A stretch of 46,631 nucleotides of DNA from a bacterium (GCA_030596105.1 JAUVKU010000003.1:1-46631); one strand, 5' to 3'. Positions 25,742 through 34,582 are shown, counted from the stretch's first letter. A program made the numbers and translations. Notes: generated by a model from the sequence alone, not told the origin.

Positions 25742-26849
25742 ATGAAAAATTTTGAAGAACATTTGAAGGAATTATTATATAAACTCCTCTATTTAGAGGA
25801 TTGTCTTTGACTTATCTGGCAAAAAAAAGAGAATTAAAGAGATAGAAAAACAAAAACAAGAACCAGGTTTTTGGGATGAGAATATAAAAGCAACTGAACT
25901 TAGTCGTGAACTTGCTGATTTACAAGAAGAGAGGGGTTTTTTTGAGGAATTTAGAAAAGAATTATCTGATTTGCAGGATTTAAGCGAGTTATCAAAAGAA
26001 GACGAAATATTAAAAAGCGAATTAGAGCAAAAATATCAAGTATTGGAGGATAAAGTTAACAAAGAGAGCTTCAGAGTTTTTCTTTCGGGACGATATGATA
26101 AGGGTGGCGTGATTTTTTCAATATATTCTGGAGCTGGTGGTGTTGATGCGCAGGATTGGGTGGCAATGCTTTTGCGGATGTATCAAAGATATTGTGAGAG
26201 CAAGGGATTTAAAGTAAAAGTTTTGCATCAGTCATTCGGAGAGCCTGGTGGGCCAGATGGGCGTATAGGAGTAAAATCTGTAACATTTGAAATACAAGGG
26301 AGCTACGCTTATGGTTTTTTGAAAAAAGAAACAGGGGTTCATAGGTTGGTTAGAATTTCTCCTTTTTCGTCTCAGAAGTTGAGGCATACATCTTTCGCAT
26401 TTGTTGAGGCTTTGCCTGAAATTATAAAAGACGAGGAGCTAAAGATAGAGATTAAGCCAGAAGATATTAAAATTGATACTTTTAGAGCGTCGGGTCCAGG
26501 TGGTCAGAATGTAAATAAAAGAGATACGGCTATAAGGATAGTGCATTTGCCCACAAAAATTAGTGTTTCGTGTCAGAGCGAGAGATTGCAGGGGTTGAAT
26601 AGAGACAAGGCAATGAAGATGCTTCGTGTTAAATTGTATCAAATAAAGGAGAAGGAAAAGGAAAAAAAATTAGCAGAGGCAAAAGGAGAGGCGGTTTCAA
26701 TAGAATGGGGAAGTCAAATTAGATCGTATATTTTACATCCTTATCAAATGATAAAAGATCACAGAACGAAAGTTGAATCTTCAAATATTGAAGAAGTTTT
26801 AGATGGAAATTTAGATGAGTTTATAGAGGCAGAGATAAAGATAAAATAA
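25742..26849 (+). CDS. prfB: peptide chain release factor 2 (RF2), expressed by programmed +1 frameshift
   Basis: Recognises UAA and UGA and releases the finished protein. The first 22 codons (ATG 25742 to CTT 25805-25807) end at an in-frame TGA (25808-25810). The context CTT-TGA-C is the classical RF2 frameshift site; skipping T25808 continues in the downstream frame from GAC (25809) to 26849. An AGAGGA motif just upstream can act as the internal Shine-Dalgarno stimulator. The joined product is about 368 aa, normal for RF2. SPF (206-208) is the stop-codon-reading tripeptide and GPGGQN (GGQ at 253-255) the catalytic motif. Without the frameshift the protein would lack its N-terminal domain start. 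Confirms that UGA is a stop codon here. Confidence 0.96.
25805..25811 (+). promoter_or_regulatory. programmed +1 frameshift site CTTTGAC in prfB
   Basis: Slippery CTT followed by TGA and C. AGAGGA sits 4 bases upstream of CTT. RF2 shortage slows termination and allows the shift, giving autoregulation; this mechanism is established for prfB in other bacteria. Confidence 0.92.
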
Positions 26850-26881
26850 AGTGGTAGATTTGTTATTAAGCAACACATTTA

Positions 26882-27577
26882 ATGATTAAATTTGAAAATA
26901 TTACAAAAATATATGAATTGCGTTCTGGGCAGAATCCAGTTGTTGCATTGCAAGATGTTTCTTTTGAAGTAAAAGAAAAAGAATTTGTTTCAATCGTGGG
27001 AAAGTCTGGAGTTGGTAAGACAACTTTGTTTAAATTGCTTCTTGTTCAAGAACGCCCCACACAAGGCAAGATTTTTTTTATGAATCAAGACGTTCATCAG
27101 ATTAGAGCAAAAGACCTTTTTAATCTTAGAAGAAGAATTGGAGTTGTTTTTCAAAATTATGAATTGTTTAACAAAAAGACATCATACGAAAATATTGCTT
27201 ATCCAATGGAAACAATTGGCGCTAATAAAGATCAAATCAAAAGAGATGTTAACGAAATTTTACAACTTGTTGGACTTACTGATAGGGCGTTTAATTTTCC
27301 CGAAGAGCTTTCAGAAGGAGAAAAGCAAAGAGTGGCAATTGCAAGGGCTTTAATTCATAGGCCAGATGTTATTGTTGCTGATGAGCCAACAGGGAATCTT
27401 GATCCAGCGAATACTTACGGTATAATCAAATTACTTTATAAAATAAATGAATTCGGGACAACTGTTATTTTGTCAACGCACGACAAGGGCGTTGTCAATA
27501 ATTTGGAAAAAAGAGTTATAACATTTGAAGATGGTAAGATAATTAGGGACGAAGAACGCGGAAAATTTATATTATAG
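26882..27577 (+). CDS. ftsE: cell division ATP-binding protein FtsE
   Basis: ABC ATPase that works with FtsX to control peptidoglycan hydrolases at the septum. 231 aa: Walker A GKSGVGKTT (40-48), Q-loop VVFQNYELF, signature LSEGEKQR (143-150, with Glu in place of the usual second Gly), Walker B VIVADEPTGNLD (163-174) and switch His in STHDKGV. Adjacent to ftsX (35-base gap), the standard pair. No recognisable cell-wall hydrolase partner gene is in the window. Confidence 0.93.
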   Translation: MIKFENITKIYELRSGQNPVVALQDVSFEVKEKEFVSIVGKSGVGKTTLFKLLLVQERPTQGKIFFMNQDVHQIRAKDLFNLRRRIGVVFQNYELFNKKTSYENIAYPMETIGANKDQIKRDVNEILQLVGLTDRAFNFPEELSEGEKQRVAIARALIHRPDVIVADEPTGNLDPANTYGIIKLLYKINEFGTTVILSTHDKGVVNNLEKRVITFEDGKIIRDEERGKFIL

Positions 27578-27612
27578 TTTATGATAATCATTAGGCGATA
27601 AGTCTATTATTT

Positions 27613-28527
27613 ATGGAAATATTTAATTCTATTAGTAAAATAATTTTTCAAGGATATATGGGTTTTAGAAGACAGGGCAGTTTTAATATAGCCAGTATTT
27701 TTATTCTGTCGCTCGTGATTTTTTTATTTACTTTTCTTTTTGTTTTTTATGGGATGGCTCAATCTTTATCTTTGAATTTACAGGAAAGGATTGATATAAG
27801 TGTTTATTTTGATAGTGATTCTTCAGAAAAACAGGTTTTGGAGGCAAAGAGCGAATTATCTAAATTTGCTGAAGTCAAAAGCGTTGAATATGTTTCAGCA
27901 GAAGAAGCGTTAAATAAATTTACTGAGAAGTATCAAAATAATTCAATAATAATGTCTTCATTAGAAGAAATTGGAGGAAATCCTTTATTGGCTTCTTTAA
28001 ATATTCAAGCGTTTGAAGCTGGGCAATATGCTAGTATATCCAATTTTTTGATTAGTGGTTCTTTTGAAGATATTATTTATAAGATTAATTATTCTGAAAA
28101 AAAGCCAGTTATTGAACGATTTTTTTCTTTGATTTCTGGTGTCAATAAAGCAGGCATTATTTTTGGTATTGTTTTAATTTTGGTTGCTATTTCAATTGCT
28201 TTTAATCAAATTCGTTTGGCAATACGAAATTCAAGAAAAGAAATTAAGATTATGAGGTTGGTTGGAGCTACGAATTTTATGATTAGAGGACCATTTTTTG
28301 TCCAAGGGGTGCTTATTGGAATTTTTGCTGTTTTGTTAACACTTTTAATTTTTGTGCCAGTTTCTTACTTTTTGAGTCCAAGATTAGAAATGGCATTGTC
28401 TGGTTTTGAAATTTTTGGGCATTTTGCTGATAACTTTTTCTTTATTTTTTCATCTCAAATAGCTATTGGAGTAGGTATAAGCACATTTTCTAGTCTTATA
28501 GCGGTTCATAAATATCTGAAAATATAG
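27613..28527 (+). CDS. ftsX: cell division membrane protein FtsX
   Basis: 304 aa, the permease-like partner of FtsE. Helix 1 at about 22-46 is followed by the extracellular domain (about 50-170; the segment ISVYFDSDSSEKQVLEAKSE is typical of its start) and three C-terminal helices with the conserved KEIKIMRLVGATNFMIRGPF element between helices 2 and 3. Transmits FtsE ATP hydrolysis to outer-face hydrolase activators. Confidence 0.92.
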   Translation: MEIFNSISKIIFQGYMGFRRQGSFNIASIFILSLVIFLFTFLFVFYGMAQSLSLNLQERIDISVYFDSDSSEKQVLEAKSELSKFAEVKSVEYVSAEEALNKFTEKYQNNSIIMSSLEEIGGNPLLASLNIQAFEAGQYASISNFLISGSFEDIIYKINYSEKKPVIERFFSLISGVNKAGIIFGIVLILVAISIAFNQIRLAIRNSRKEIKIMRLVGATNFMIRGPFFVQGVLIGIFAVLLTLLIFVPVSYFLSPRLEMALSGFEIFGHFADNFFFIFSSQIAIGVGISTFSSLIAVHKYLKI

Positions 28528-28556
28528 AGATTAGAATGTAAGTTAGCCAGAGATAT

Positions 28557-28627
28557 TGCCAGGTCGTCTAATGGTAGGACAGCGGACTCTGAATCCGTCA
28601 ATCTAGGTTCGAATCCTAGCCAGGCAG
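28557..28627 (+). tRNA. tRNA-Gln (CTG)
   Basis: Acceptor TGCCAGG/CCAGGCA has one A-A mismatch at the fifth pair. D-loop TAATGGTA, anticodon stem GCGGA/TCCGT with loop CTCTGAA (anticodon CTG), T-arm CTAGG/CCTAG. Only the first two of the three CCA-equivalent positions (CA) follow the discriminator G. Reads CAG; the second Gln tRNA of the window (44637) reads CAA. Confidence 0.92.
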
Positions 28628-28629
28628 CA

Positions 28630-28797
28630 CGAATAATTAGATATGAACTTTCTTTGTTGGGATTGGAACGAGACAGACTCGTTGGGATTCTCTCAAAATG
28701 AGTTCGTATCTGAAAAGGTTTAATCCTTGAGCCATGAAAAGTGGCTTTGCCACTTTGTGGCAAGCCATTTTGAATTTTGTGGGGATTTCAAGTTTTG
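28630..28797 (+). other. non-coding stretch with overlapping hairpins between tRNA-Gln and the ParA promoter
   Basis: No supported ORF. Hairpins: AACGAG-ACAGA-CTCGTT (about 28667-28683); AAAGTGGC-TTT-GCCACTTT (about 28738-28756), which competes with GGCTT(T)GCCAC / GTGGCAAGCC formed from the same bases plus the next ten. TTGGGATT occurs twice. Could be a processed tRNA trailer, a small RNA or repeat debris. Confidence 0.35.
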
Positions 28798-28827
28798 TTG
28801 GAAAATTTTTTGGTTTTTGTGTATAAT
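28798..28827 (+). promoter_or_regulatory. promoter before parA-like gene, TTGGAA-18-TATAAT
   Basis: -10 TATAAT at 28822-28827 is consensus; -35 TTGGAA at 28798-28803 is weak. The leader (about 60 bases) contains the dispersed motif at 28859-28880. Confidence 0.5.
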
Positions 28828-28858
28828 AAAATTAACAAGATTTTAAATTTGTGTTATC

Positions 28859-28880
28859 GTGAAAGCGTAGAACAATATTA
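28859..28880 (-). repeat. dispersed intergenic motif, copy in the parA leader
   Basis: Plus strand GTGAAAGCGTAGAACAATATTA; reverse complement TAATATTGTTCTACGCTTTCAC, one of the best matches to the family. Confidence 0.5.
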
Positions 28881-28891
28881 TTCTATAAATA

Positions 28892-29908
28892 ATGAAGTTC
28901 ACTCGTACTAAAAAATTAATTTTTGCAAACAATAAAGGTGGGGTTGGAAAAACAACCTTGGCTTTTAATATCGCGGTTTCATTGGCTCGGCAGGGGTATA
29001 AAATAGCGTTAATTGATCTTGACCCACAATGCAATTTAACACGATTGGCGATGGGGGAAGAATATTACGCTAAAACCCTATTTTCAGAATCTGAAAAAAC
29101 AATTTATGATGTTTTAAGGGGCGTTATTGAAGGCGGAGGCGATATTGATCTTGCGACGCAATTTCTTCCAGTTAAAGCAGATCCAAATCTTTTGCTTCTG
29201 AAGGGACACATTAACCTTTCCGCTTACGAAGGACTGCTTATCAATGCTTACGGACAAGCTGCCGCTGGACAAAAAATCGGTTATTTTCAAACTAGCGCCA
29301 TAGATCGTTTTTTAAGAGAAAAAGGATTAAGCGAGCAAATTGATATTTTTATCATTGATACTTCGCCGAGCTTAGGGTTGTTAAATCAGATAATTCTATT
29401 AGGAGCGGATTATTTTATTGTGCCGATGATGCCAGACGCTTTTAGCGTTCAAGGTATTGAAAATTTGGGAGTTGTGTATGAACAATGGAAAGCTTCGTGG
29501 CGCAATACAGCCAAAGCGTTGTCTGGAGACACAGAAACAAAATTTGTTCTTGCTGGTGATCCGCTTTTTGTGGGCTATATTGTTAATTCATATAATGTGT
29601 ATGGCAAACAGCCAATCGTTGACCATCGTGCGTGGATGGAAAAAATTCCAAATAAGGTGCGAATTTCTTTGTCAGAAAAACATTGCCGCAATGGTTTAGT
29701 TGAAGAAAGTTGGAAAAAGCCTTTGCAAATTATTCAGGATTATGGCAGGATACCGTCAAAATGCCAAGAACTGGGAAAGGCAATTTTTGATCTTGATCCC
29801 TCAATGATAGATGAACAGCATCAGGGAACCAAGGAGAATATTGAAAAATCAAAAGAAGAATTTAGCAATCTTTCGCAAGCTATTCAAAAAGTTTTAGAAT
29901 CATACTAA
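28892..29908 (+). CDS. orphan ParA/Soj-family ATPase
   Basis: 338 aa. Deviant Walker A KGGVGKTT (15-22, with the signature lysine), ALIDLDPQCNLTRL as Walker A', and FIIDTSPSLGLLNQ as Walker B. ParA proteins position chromosomes, plasmids or protein complexes along nucleoid or membrane. It has no ParB-like partner next to it and no parS-like palindrome visible, so plasmid partition is not supported. The long C-terminal part (about 215-338, with a Gln/Glu-rich final helix) may bind an unknown cargo. It may be a protein-positioning ATPase such as those for pili or chemosensory arrays. Confidence 0.85.
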   Translation: MKFTRTKKLIFANNKGGVGKTTLAFNIAVSLARQGYKIALIDLDPQCNLTRLAMGEEYYAKTLFSESEKTIYDVLRGVIEGGGDIDLATQFLPVKADPNLLLLKGHINLSAYEGLLINAYGQAAAGQKIGYFQTSAIDRFLREKGLSEQIDIFIIDTSPSLGLLNQIILLGADYFIVPMMPDAFSVQGIENLGVVYEQWKASWRNTAKALSGDTETKFVLAGDPLFVGYIVNSYNVYGKQPIVDHRAWMEKIPNKVRISLSEKHCRNGLVEESWKKPLQIIQDYGRIPSKCQELGKAIFDLDPSMIDEQHQGTKENIEKSKEEFSNLSQAIQKVLESY

Positions 29909-29985
29909 TAGAATGAGGAGGTTATGCTTTGCGTTGCCGAATTGGTTAGATAGTACAATTAATTATTAAACCAATTATTGAAAAT

Positions 29986-30642
29986 ATGGAAAAGAAAAAT
30001 TTAATTTATATAGTGGTTTTGTTAACAATAATTTTGGGAGTTTTGGCCGGAATTTATCTTATAAAAGAAAACAAATTTTTTGATAACAAATTCATTGGCG
30101 AACAGATAGAAAAGGAAATTGTAGATTTGGGTAATGGAGCAAAAGATGATCAAGGCAATATTATAGATGGTGAAATAGAAAAAAAATTAATAACAGATAA
30201 TTTTTCTATTGATATTCCTGAAGGATGGAGAACAATGACCGCACCAATGGGAGTTTCGGGCATGGTAGTTGATGCGAATAAAATAACAACTGATCCAGCG
30301 GCACAGAAAGTTAATTTTCAAAGTTATTTTTCTGTAGTCTATGATTCCCTTCAGGGCAAGAACCATCAAGAATATATTGATTATGTAAAAAGTGCTCTAT
30401 CTGTGTCTTTCTCGGGAGTTGTTTTTTTTGAAGAAAAGCAAATTATAATTAATGGACGAGAATCTTATGCTTTGGAATTTGAAATAACACAGCAAGGAGT
30501 TGATTTTAAGGTTTTAATGGTTCTGGTAATGGGCGAAGGAGAAGATGTGTGGGCAATATCCTTTAATACCACTCAGAAAGATTGGAATGATTATAAAGAT
30601 ATATTTTCTGAGATAGTAAATAGTTTTCAAATAAAGATATAA
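29986..30642 (+). CDS. membrane-anchored extracytoplasmic protein, PsbP/DcrB-like fold suspected
   Basis: 218 aa with a single N-terminal helix (6-25) lacking a lipobox Cys, then a linker and a domain beginning NFSIDIPEGWRTMTAPMGVS. The pattern of IDIP-GW followed by a long beta-rich domain and ending DYKDIFSEIVNSFQIK is seen in PsbP-like/DUF1795 proteins. Function unknown. An intrinsic terminator follows. Confidence 0.6.
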   Translation: MEKKNLIYIVVLLTIILGVLAGIYLIKENKFFDNKFIGEQIEKEIVDLGNGAKDDQGNIIDGEIEKKLITDNFSIDIPEGWRTMTAPMGVSGMVVDANKITTDPAAQKVNFQSYFSVVYDSLQGKNHQEYIDYVKSALSVSFSGVVFFEEKQIIINGRESYALEFEITQQGVDFKVLMVLVMGEGEDVWAISFNTTQKDWNDYKDIFSEIVNSFQIKI

Positions 30643-30672
30643 AAGTAATTTTTTCATCATTTTAAATCAAAG

Positions 30673-30695
30673 AATCGCCAGAAAGGCGATTTTTT
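30673..30695 (+). terminator. intrinsic terminator whose T-run abuts the rarA promoter
   Basis: AATCGCC-AGAAA-GGCGATT and a T-run (30690-30695). Confidence 0.75.
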
Positions 30696-30703
30696 GGTAT
30701 AAT
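30695..30703 (+). promoter_or_regulatory. extended -10 TGG-TATAAT, gives near-leaderless rarA mRNA
   Basis: TGGTATAAT at 30695-30703 begins in the T-run of the preceding terminator. The expected start (about 30710) is within 3 bases of the rarA ATG. Confidence 0.55.
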
Positions 30704-30712
30704 TATATAATT

Positions 30713-31852
30713 ATGGAACCATTAGCATCAAAAATTAGACCCAAAAAATTAAAAGAATTTATTGGACAGGAACATTTAATAGGAGACCAGAAGCCTCTCA
30801 ATATTGCTATTCAAAAAAAACACCTATTTTCATTTGTTTTTTGGGGTCCTCCAGGAGTTGGCAAGACTACTTTGGCAAAAATATATGCGAATGCTTTGGA
30901 CGCGCGTATTTATGAGCTTTCCGCTGTTTCTGCTGGTAAAAATGATATTAGAAAAATAATTAGCGAAGATACGGAAAGAAAATTTAAGATATTGTTTCTT
31001 GATGAAATTCATCGTTTTAATAAAGTTCAGCAGGATTTTCTTTTACCTTTTGTGGAAACTGGTGAAATCACCTTGATTGGAGCAACTACAGAAAATCCTA
31101 GTTTTGAGATTATTCCAGCTCTGCTTTCCCGATGTCGTATTTTTGTGATGAATGAACTTTCAGATAAGGAGATGGATAAGATTATAAAAAGAACTAAGTT
31201 TAAATTGGGTAAAAAGGCAAAAGATTGGTTAATTGCTATGGCTAATGGTGACGCCAGACAAGCGATAACAATGCTTGAGAACACCAATAATTTATATGGG
31301 GAAATTACAATAGAAACATTAAAAAATGTTCTTCAATCAAAGACTATGCGATACGATAAAAAAGGGGAAGAACATTATAATATTATTAGCGCTTTTATTA
31401 AAAGCATGAGAGCTAGTCAACCTGACGCAGCATTGTATTATTTGGCAAGAATGATAGTTTCTGGCGAAGATCCAAAATTTATTGCTAGAAGAATGGTTAT
31501 TTTTGCTAGCGAAGATATTGGATTGGCTCAGCCAACCGCTTTAGTGGTTGCTAACGAAACTTTTCGGGCAGTTGAGACTATTGGACTTCCAGAATGTGGA
31601 ATAAATTTATCTACTGGAACAGTTTATTTATCTCTTTGTAAAAAAGATAGAAGCGCTTATGAGGGTTATTTGGATGCGATTAAAGATGCTGAACAATATG
31701 GAAATTTGCCAATACCTTTGGAAATAAGAAACGCTTCAACAAAGTTAATGGAAAAATTAGGTTATGGTAAGGGATATGAAAAGTATTCAAAAGAAAATTT
31801 ATTGCCTGAAAAATTAAAAAACAAAAAATATTTTTCTGACAAAAATAAATAA
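30713..31852 (+). CDS. rarA: replication-associated recombination protein A (RarA/MgsA, AAA+ ATPase)
   Basis: 379 aa. Clamp-loader-like AAA+ protein acting at stalled replication forks. Walker A GPPGVGKT (45-52), Walker [21 protein letters not shown] (94-113), sensor 1 [12 protein letters not shown], arginine finger region SRCRIF, and the RarA-specific C-terminal domain with [20 protein letters not shown]. Followed after 5 bases by the AlkD-like repair gene, so the two are probably cotranscribed. Confidence 0.93.
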   Translation: MEPLASKIRPKKLKEFIGQEHLIGDQKPLNIAIQKKHLFSFVFWGPPGVGKTTLAKIYANALDARIYELSAVSAGKNDIRKIISEDTERKFKILFLDEIHRFNKVQQDFLLPFVETGEITLIGATTENPSFEIIPALLSRCRIFVMNELSDKEMDKIIKRTKFKLGKKAKDWLIAMANGDARQAITMLENTNNLYGEITIETLKNVLQSKTMRYDKKGEEHYNIISAFIKSMRASQPDAALYYLARMIVSGEDPKFIARRMVIFASEDIGLAQPTALVVANETFRAVETIGLPECGINLSTGTVYLSLCKKDRSAYEGYLDAIKDAEQYGNLPIPLEIRNASTKLMEKLGYGKGYEKYSKENLLPEKLKNKKYFSDKNK

Positions 31853-31857
31853 AAGAT

Positions 31858-32538
31858 ATGACAAAGGAAGATGTTTTGAAAAAATTAAAGATCTTGGCTA
31901 ATCCAAAAGCAATGGAGGGGATGGCGCGGTTTGGTATTTGCATGGATAGCGCTTATGGCGTTCGCGTTCCAGACATTAGAGTTGTTGCAAAGGAAATAGG
32001 CAAAGATCATAAATTGGCGCAAGAGCTTTGGGCGTCTGGAATTCATGAGGCGCGTCTCTTGGCAAGCATGATTGATAGAGCAGATATGGTAACAGAAAAG
32101 CAGATGGATAAGTGGGTAAAAGATTTTAATTCGTGGGATGTTTGCGATATGACTTGTTTTAATCTTTTTGATAAGACAAAATTTGTTCATCAAAAAATAA
32201 AAGAGTGGAGCAAGAGAGAAGAAGAGTTTGTTAAAAGAACTGGGTTTGCGCTTATGGCTGGTTTAGCTATTCATAATAAGAATATGAAGGATGAAGAATT
32301 TGAAAGATTTTTTTCTATTATAATCAGAGAGGCAGAGGATGATAGAAATTTTGTCAGAAAAGCAGTTAATTGGGCGTTGAGGCAAATAGGAAAGCGGAAT
32401 TTAAGTTTGAATAAAAAAGCGATAAGAATAGCAAAGCAGATTCAGGGAATTGATTCTAAAACAGCGAAATGGATTGCCAATGATGCTATAAGAGAACTTA
32501 CTAATTTTCAAATTCAAAATAGGTTGAAAAAATTATAA
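31858..32538 (+). CDS. DNA alkylation repair protein, AlkD-like HEAT-repeat glycosylase
   Basis: 226 aa of HEAT-like helical repeats. Family marks: FGICMDSAYGVRVPDIRVVA near the N-terminus, the central DFNSWDVCDMTC, and the C-terminal EDDRNFVRKAVNWALRQIGK, which corresponds to the DNA-binding helix with the catalytic aspartate and tryptophan region of AlkD. Removes positively charged alkylated bases such as 3- and 7-alkylpurines. Downstream of rarA. Confidence 0.85.
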   Translation: MTKEDVLKKLKILANPKAMEGMARFGICMDSAYGVRVPDIRVVAKEIGKDHKLAQELWASGIHEARLLASMIDRADMVTEKQMDKWVKDFNSWDVCDMTCFNLFDKTKFVHQKIKEWSKREEEFVKRTGFALMAGLAIHNKNMKDEEFERFFSIIIREAEDDRNFVRKAVNWALRQIGKRNLSLNKKAIRIAKQIQGIDSKTAKWIANDAIRELTNFQIQNRLKKL

Positions 32539-32557
32539 ATTTTGTAAATTATTTATT

Positions 32558-32587
32558 TTGACGGATTAAGAACTTTTGTGTTAAAAT
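32558..32587 (+). promoter_or_regulatory. promoter TTGACG-18-TAAAAT
   Basis: TTGACG at 32558-32563 and TAAAAT at 32582-32587 (a 17-base spacing with TTAAAA is also possible); about 20 bases before the next ATG. Confidence 0.45.
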
Positions 32588-32606
32588 TAAAATATAAAAA
32601 AATATT

Positions 32607-33161
32607 ATGGTTAGTGAATCAAAATCAATAGTAGTCGTTATCGCAATCGTTGTTATTTTTGTTATTATTGCCGTAGTAGCTGGTATAATAATTATGAAAC
32701 CAGAGCCAGAGCCAGTAGAGCCAGTAGAGCCAGAGCCAGTGTATGAAGTTGATGTTGGTGGTGTAAGATTTAGGTTGGAAAAGGCAAGAGATCTCGGAGA
32801 TATCCTCAGGTTTTTAGAAAGTAAAAATCCCAAACGAACCAAAGAAGATCTGATTACTACTGAGAGATTTATTGAGGTAACTATTAGTGCTGAAAATATA
32901 GCGAAAGATAATATTGCGAGTGGAACTTGGAAGCCTGGGCGATTATTTGATAGTAAGGATAGAAGGTTTTATTATTCTACGAAAACAGACTATTGGACTC
33001 CAGAAGAAAATAAATGCGGAGAGATTTTAAAACCAAAATTTGCTCCAATTATGTGCACAAAGATATATGAAGTATCAAAGATTTCTACGGATTTGAGGAT
33101 AGAGGTTATTGTTAAAAAAGAACAGGGATTTCTTGATTTAGGGATATTGTTTGATGAATAA
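32607..33161 (+). CDS. membrane-anchored extracytoplasmic protein with Pro/Glu repeat linker; DUF4352-like fold possible
   Basis: 184 aa. N-terminal helix (9-30), then a linker of repeated EP(E)PV units encoded by near-identical 12-base repeats (32701-32742), then a domain VGGVRFRLEKARDLGDILRF ... RFIEVTISAENIAKDNI ... KDRRFYYST. The strand pattern of a beta-sandwich that compares a mature value with xVTIxAxN resembles DUF4352 proteins of the cell surface. Two cysteines (near 138 and 149) could form a disulfide. Function unknown. Confidence 0.6.
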   Translation: MVSESKSIVVVIAIVVIFVIIAVVAGIIIMKPEPEPVEPVEPEPVYEVDVGGVRFRLEKARDLGDILRFLESKNPKRTKEDLITTERFIEVTISAENIAKDNIASGTWKPGRLFDSKDRRFYYSTKTDYWTPEENKCGEILKPKFAPIMCTKIYEVSKISTDLRIEVIVKKEQGFLDLGILFDE

Positions 33162-33191
33162 GCCGAGTTTTGTCTTTTGATAGTTGATTAT

Positions 33192-33218
33192 AAAAAATCG
33201 CCTTTACGGCGATTTTTT
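33192..33218. terminator. bidirectional-looking terminator overlapping the xseA promoter
   Basis: AAAAAATCGCC-TTTAC-GGCGATTTTTT (11 bp). Confidence 0.8.
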
Positions 33219-33226
33219 GTTATGAT
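33218..33226 (+). promoter_or_regulatory. extended -10 TGT-TATGAT before xseA
   Basis: TGTTATGAT at 33218-33226 starts at the last T of the terminator and overlaps the beginning of the dispersed motif. Confidence 0.45.
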
Positions 33227-33242
33227 GAGAGCGTAGAATAAC
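33226..33242 (-). repeat. dispersed intergenic motif, copy in xseA leader
   Basis: Plus strand TGAGAGCGTAGAATAAC; reverse complement GTTATTCTACGCTCTCA. Followed by AGGTCTA, the 3' arm of the hairpin repeat. Confidence 0.5.
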
Positions 33243-33286
33243 AGGTCTAATATTAAGCATACAGAAATTGATAATTTTAAAAAAGT

Positions 33287-34573
33287 ATGGTTTTGGGAGA
33301 TGGTCAAAGCGAACAAGGAATAGAGAAAATTTTTTCTATTTCTGAATATATTGCAATTCTTAATCAAAAGTTGGGCGTTTTTCGCGCAAAAATTATTGGT
33401 GAGGTTAGTCAGGTTAGTTTTGGTCCCAGTGGGCATGTTTATTTCTCTTTGAAAGATGAAAAAACTGGTGGCGTAATAAGTTGTATTATTTGGAACTCAA
33501 AATATCGTATTTATGGGGTTGAATTAAAAGAGGGAGCTAAAATTATTGTTTTTGGTTCTCCTCAAATATATGCGCCGACTGGCAGATTTTCTTTTATATC
33601 AGAGACAATTGAACTTGCTGGAGAAGGGGCTTTAAAAAAAGAATACGATAGATTGAAAAAAGAGTTAGATGGGGAGGGGCTTTTTGCGGAAGAGAAAAAG
33701 AGAAAAATTCCAGAATATTCACGGAAAATTGGGGTGATTACTTCTCGGAGCGGTGCTGTTTTAGCGGATTTTTTGAATAATTTGGGAAAATTTGGTTTTA
33801 AAATTAAAATGATTGATTCTAGGGTTGAGGGACAGACTGCTGTGGCAGATTTGTTGGGAGCCGTTAAGTCTTTTAGGAAACAGGACATTGATGTGTTGGT
33901 GATAATTCGCGGTGGCGGGTCATTGGAATCAATGATGGCATTTAATAATGAGGCGTTAGTCAGGGAAATAGCTAATTTTTCGGTTCCAGTAATTGCTGGT
34001 ATTGGGCACCATAAGGATATACCATTAGTTGCGCTTGTTTCTGATGTTATGGTGTCTACTCCAACTGCTTCCGCAAATTTATTAAGCCAGTCATGGGAAA
34101 GGGCCAATTTGTTATTAGAAGAATGTGAAAGAAGTATCATTGGTGATTATGAAGATATGTTGATTGATACTCGTTTGTTGTTGGATAAATCAGTGCGGAC
34201 TATTCAAAAGAGCGCGGGTTTAATTTTTGATAAATATAGGGAGATTGAAACGAGATTAAAGATTTCATTCCAAAAATTTAAGTATGCTTTGCAAACCATT
34301 GAAAATAATTTGAATAATTCATGGAATAAATCTATAATTACAGGATTTAAGTCTCTAATATTGGCAACCAATCAGCAGATAGAATATGCTAAGAGCATCG
34401 TGTTTGTTAACGATCCAGAACGACAGCTTCAGCTTGGTTATAGTATTGCAAGGTGTAATGGTAAAATAATTAGAAAGGTGATGGATATTAGAATAGGCGA
34501 GAATATAGATTTGCGCATTGTAGATGGAGTTATTATTTCAGAAGTTAAAAAAATAAATAAGTTAAAAAAATAA
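33287..34573 (+). CDS. xseA: exodeoxyribonuclease VII large subunit
   Basis: 428 aa. N-terminal OB-fold (about 12-110) with the typical GEVSQVSFGPSGHVYFSLKD, then the catalytic core: KIGVITSRSGAVLADFLNN, DVLVIIRGGGSLESMMAFN and VPVIAGIGHHKDIPLVALVS. C-terminal coiled-coil (about 250-370) binds the small subunits. Degrades single-stranded DNA in both directions into oligonucleotides. The small subunit gene follows after 10 bases. Confidence 0.94.
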   Translation: MVLGDGQSEQGIEKIFSISEYIAILNQKLGVFRAKIIGEVSQVSFGPSGHVYFSLKDEKTGGVISCIIWNSKYRIYGVELKEGAKIIVFGSPQIYAPTGRFSFISETIELAGEGALKKEYDRLKKELDGEGLFAEEKKRKIPEYSRKIGVITSRSGAVLADFLNNLGKFGFKIKMIDSRVEGQTAVADLLGAVKSFRKQDIDVLVIIRGGGSLESMMAFNNEALVREIANFSVPVIAGIGHHKDIPLVALVSDVMVSTPTASANLLSQSWERANLLLEECERSIIGDYEDMLIDTRLLLDKSVRTIQKSAGLIFDKYREIETRLKISFQKFKYALQTIENNLNNSWNKSIITGFKSLILATNQQIEYAKSIVFVNDPERQLQLGYSIARCNGKIIRKVMDIRIGENIDLRIVDGVIISEVKKINKLKK

Positions 34574-34582
34574 ATAAATTAT

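Noticed and set aside
28506..28763. 85-codon minus-strand ORF with WLGFEPRLTDSESAVLPLDD
   Set aside because: It is the antisense translation of tRNA-Gln; such ORFs are a known artefact.
28892..29908. ParA as a plasmid partition locus
   Set aside because: No ParB, no parS-like palindrome, no replication gene nearby; chromosomal gene neighbours on both sides.
29911..29960. GAGGAGG followed by a 9-codon ORF and tRNA-like GCCGAATTGGTTAGATAG
   Set aside because: The spacing to ATG is only 2 bases, and no cloverleaf can be completed. At most a tRNA or leader remnant.
32701..32742. CRISPR-like tandem repeat
   Set aside because: It is a coding Pro/Glu linker repeat inside an ORF; no spacers, no cas genes. 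No CRISPR array was seen in the window.
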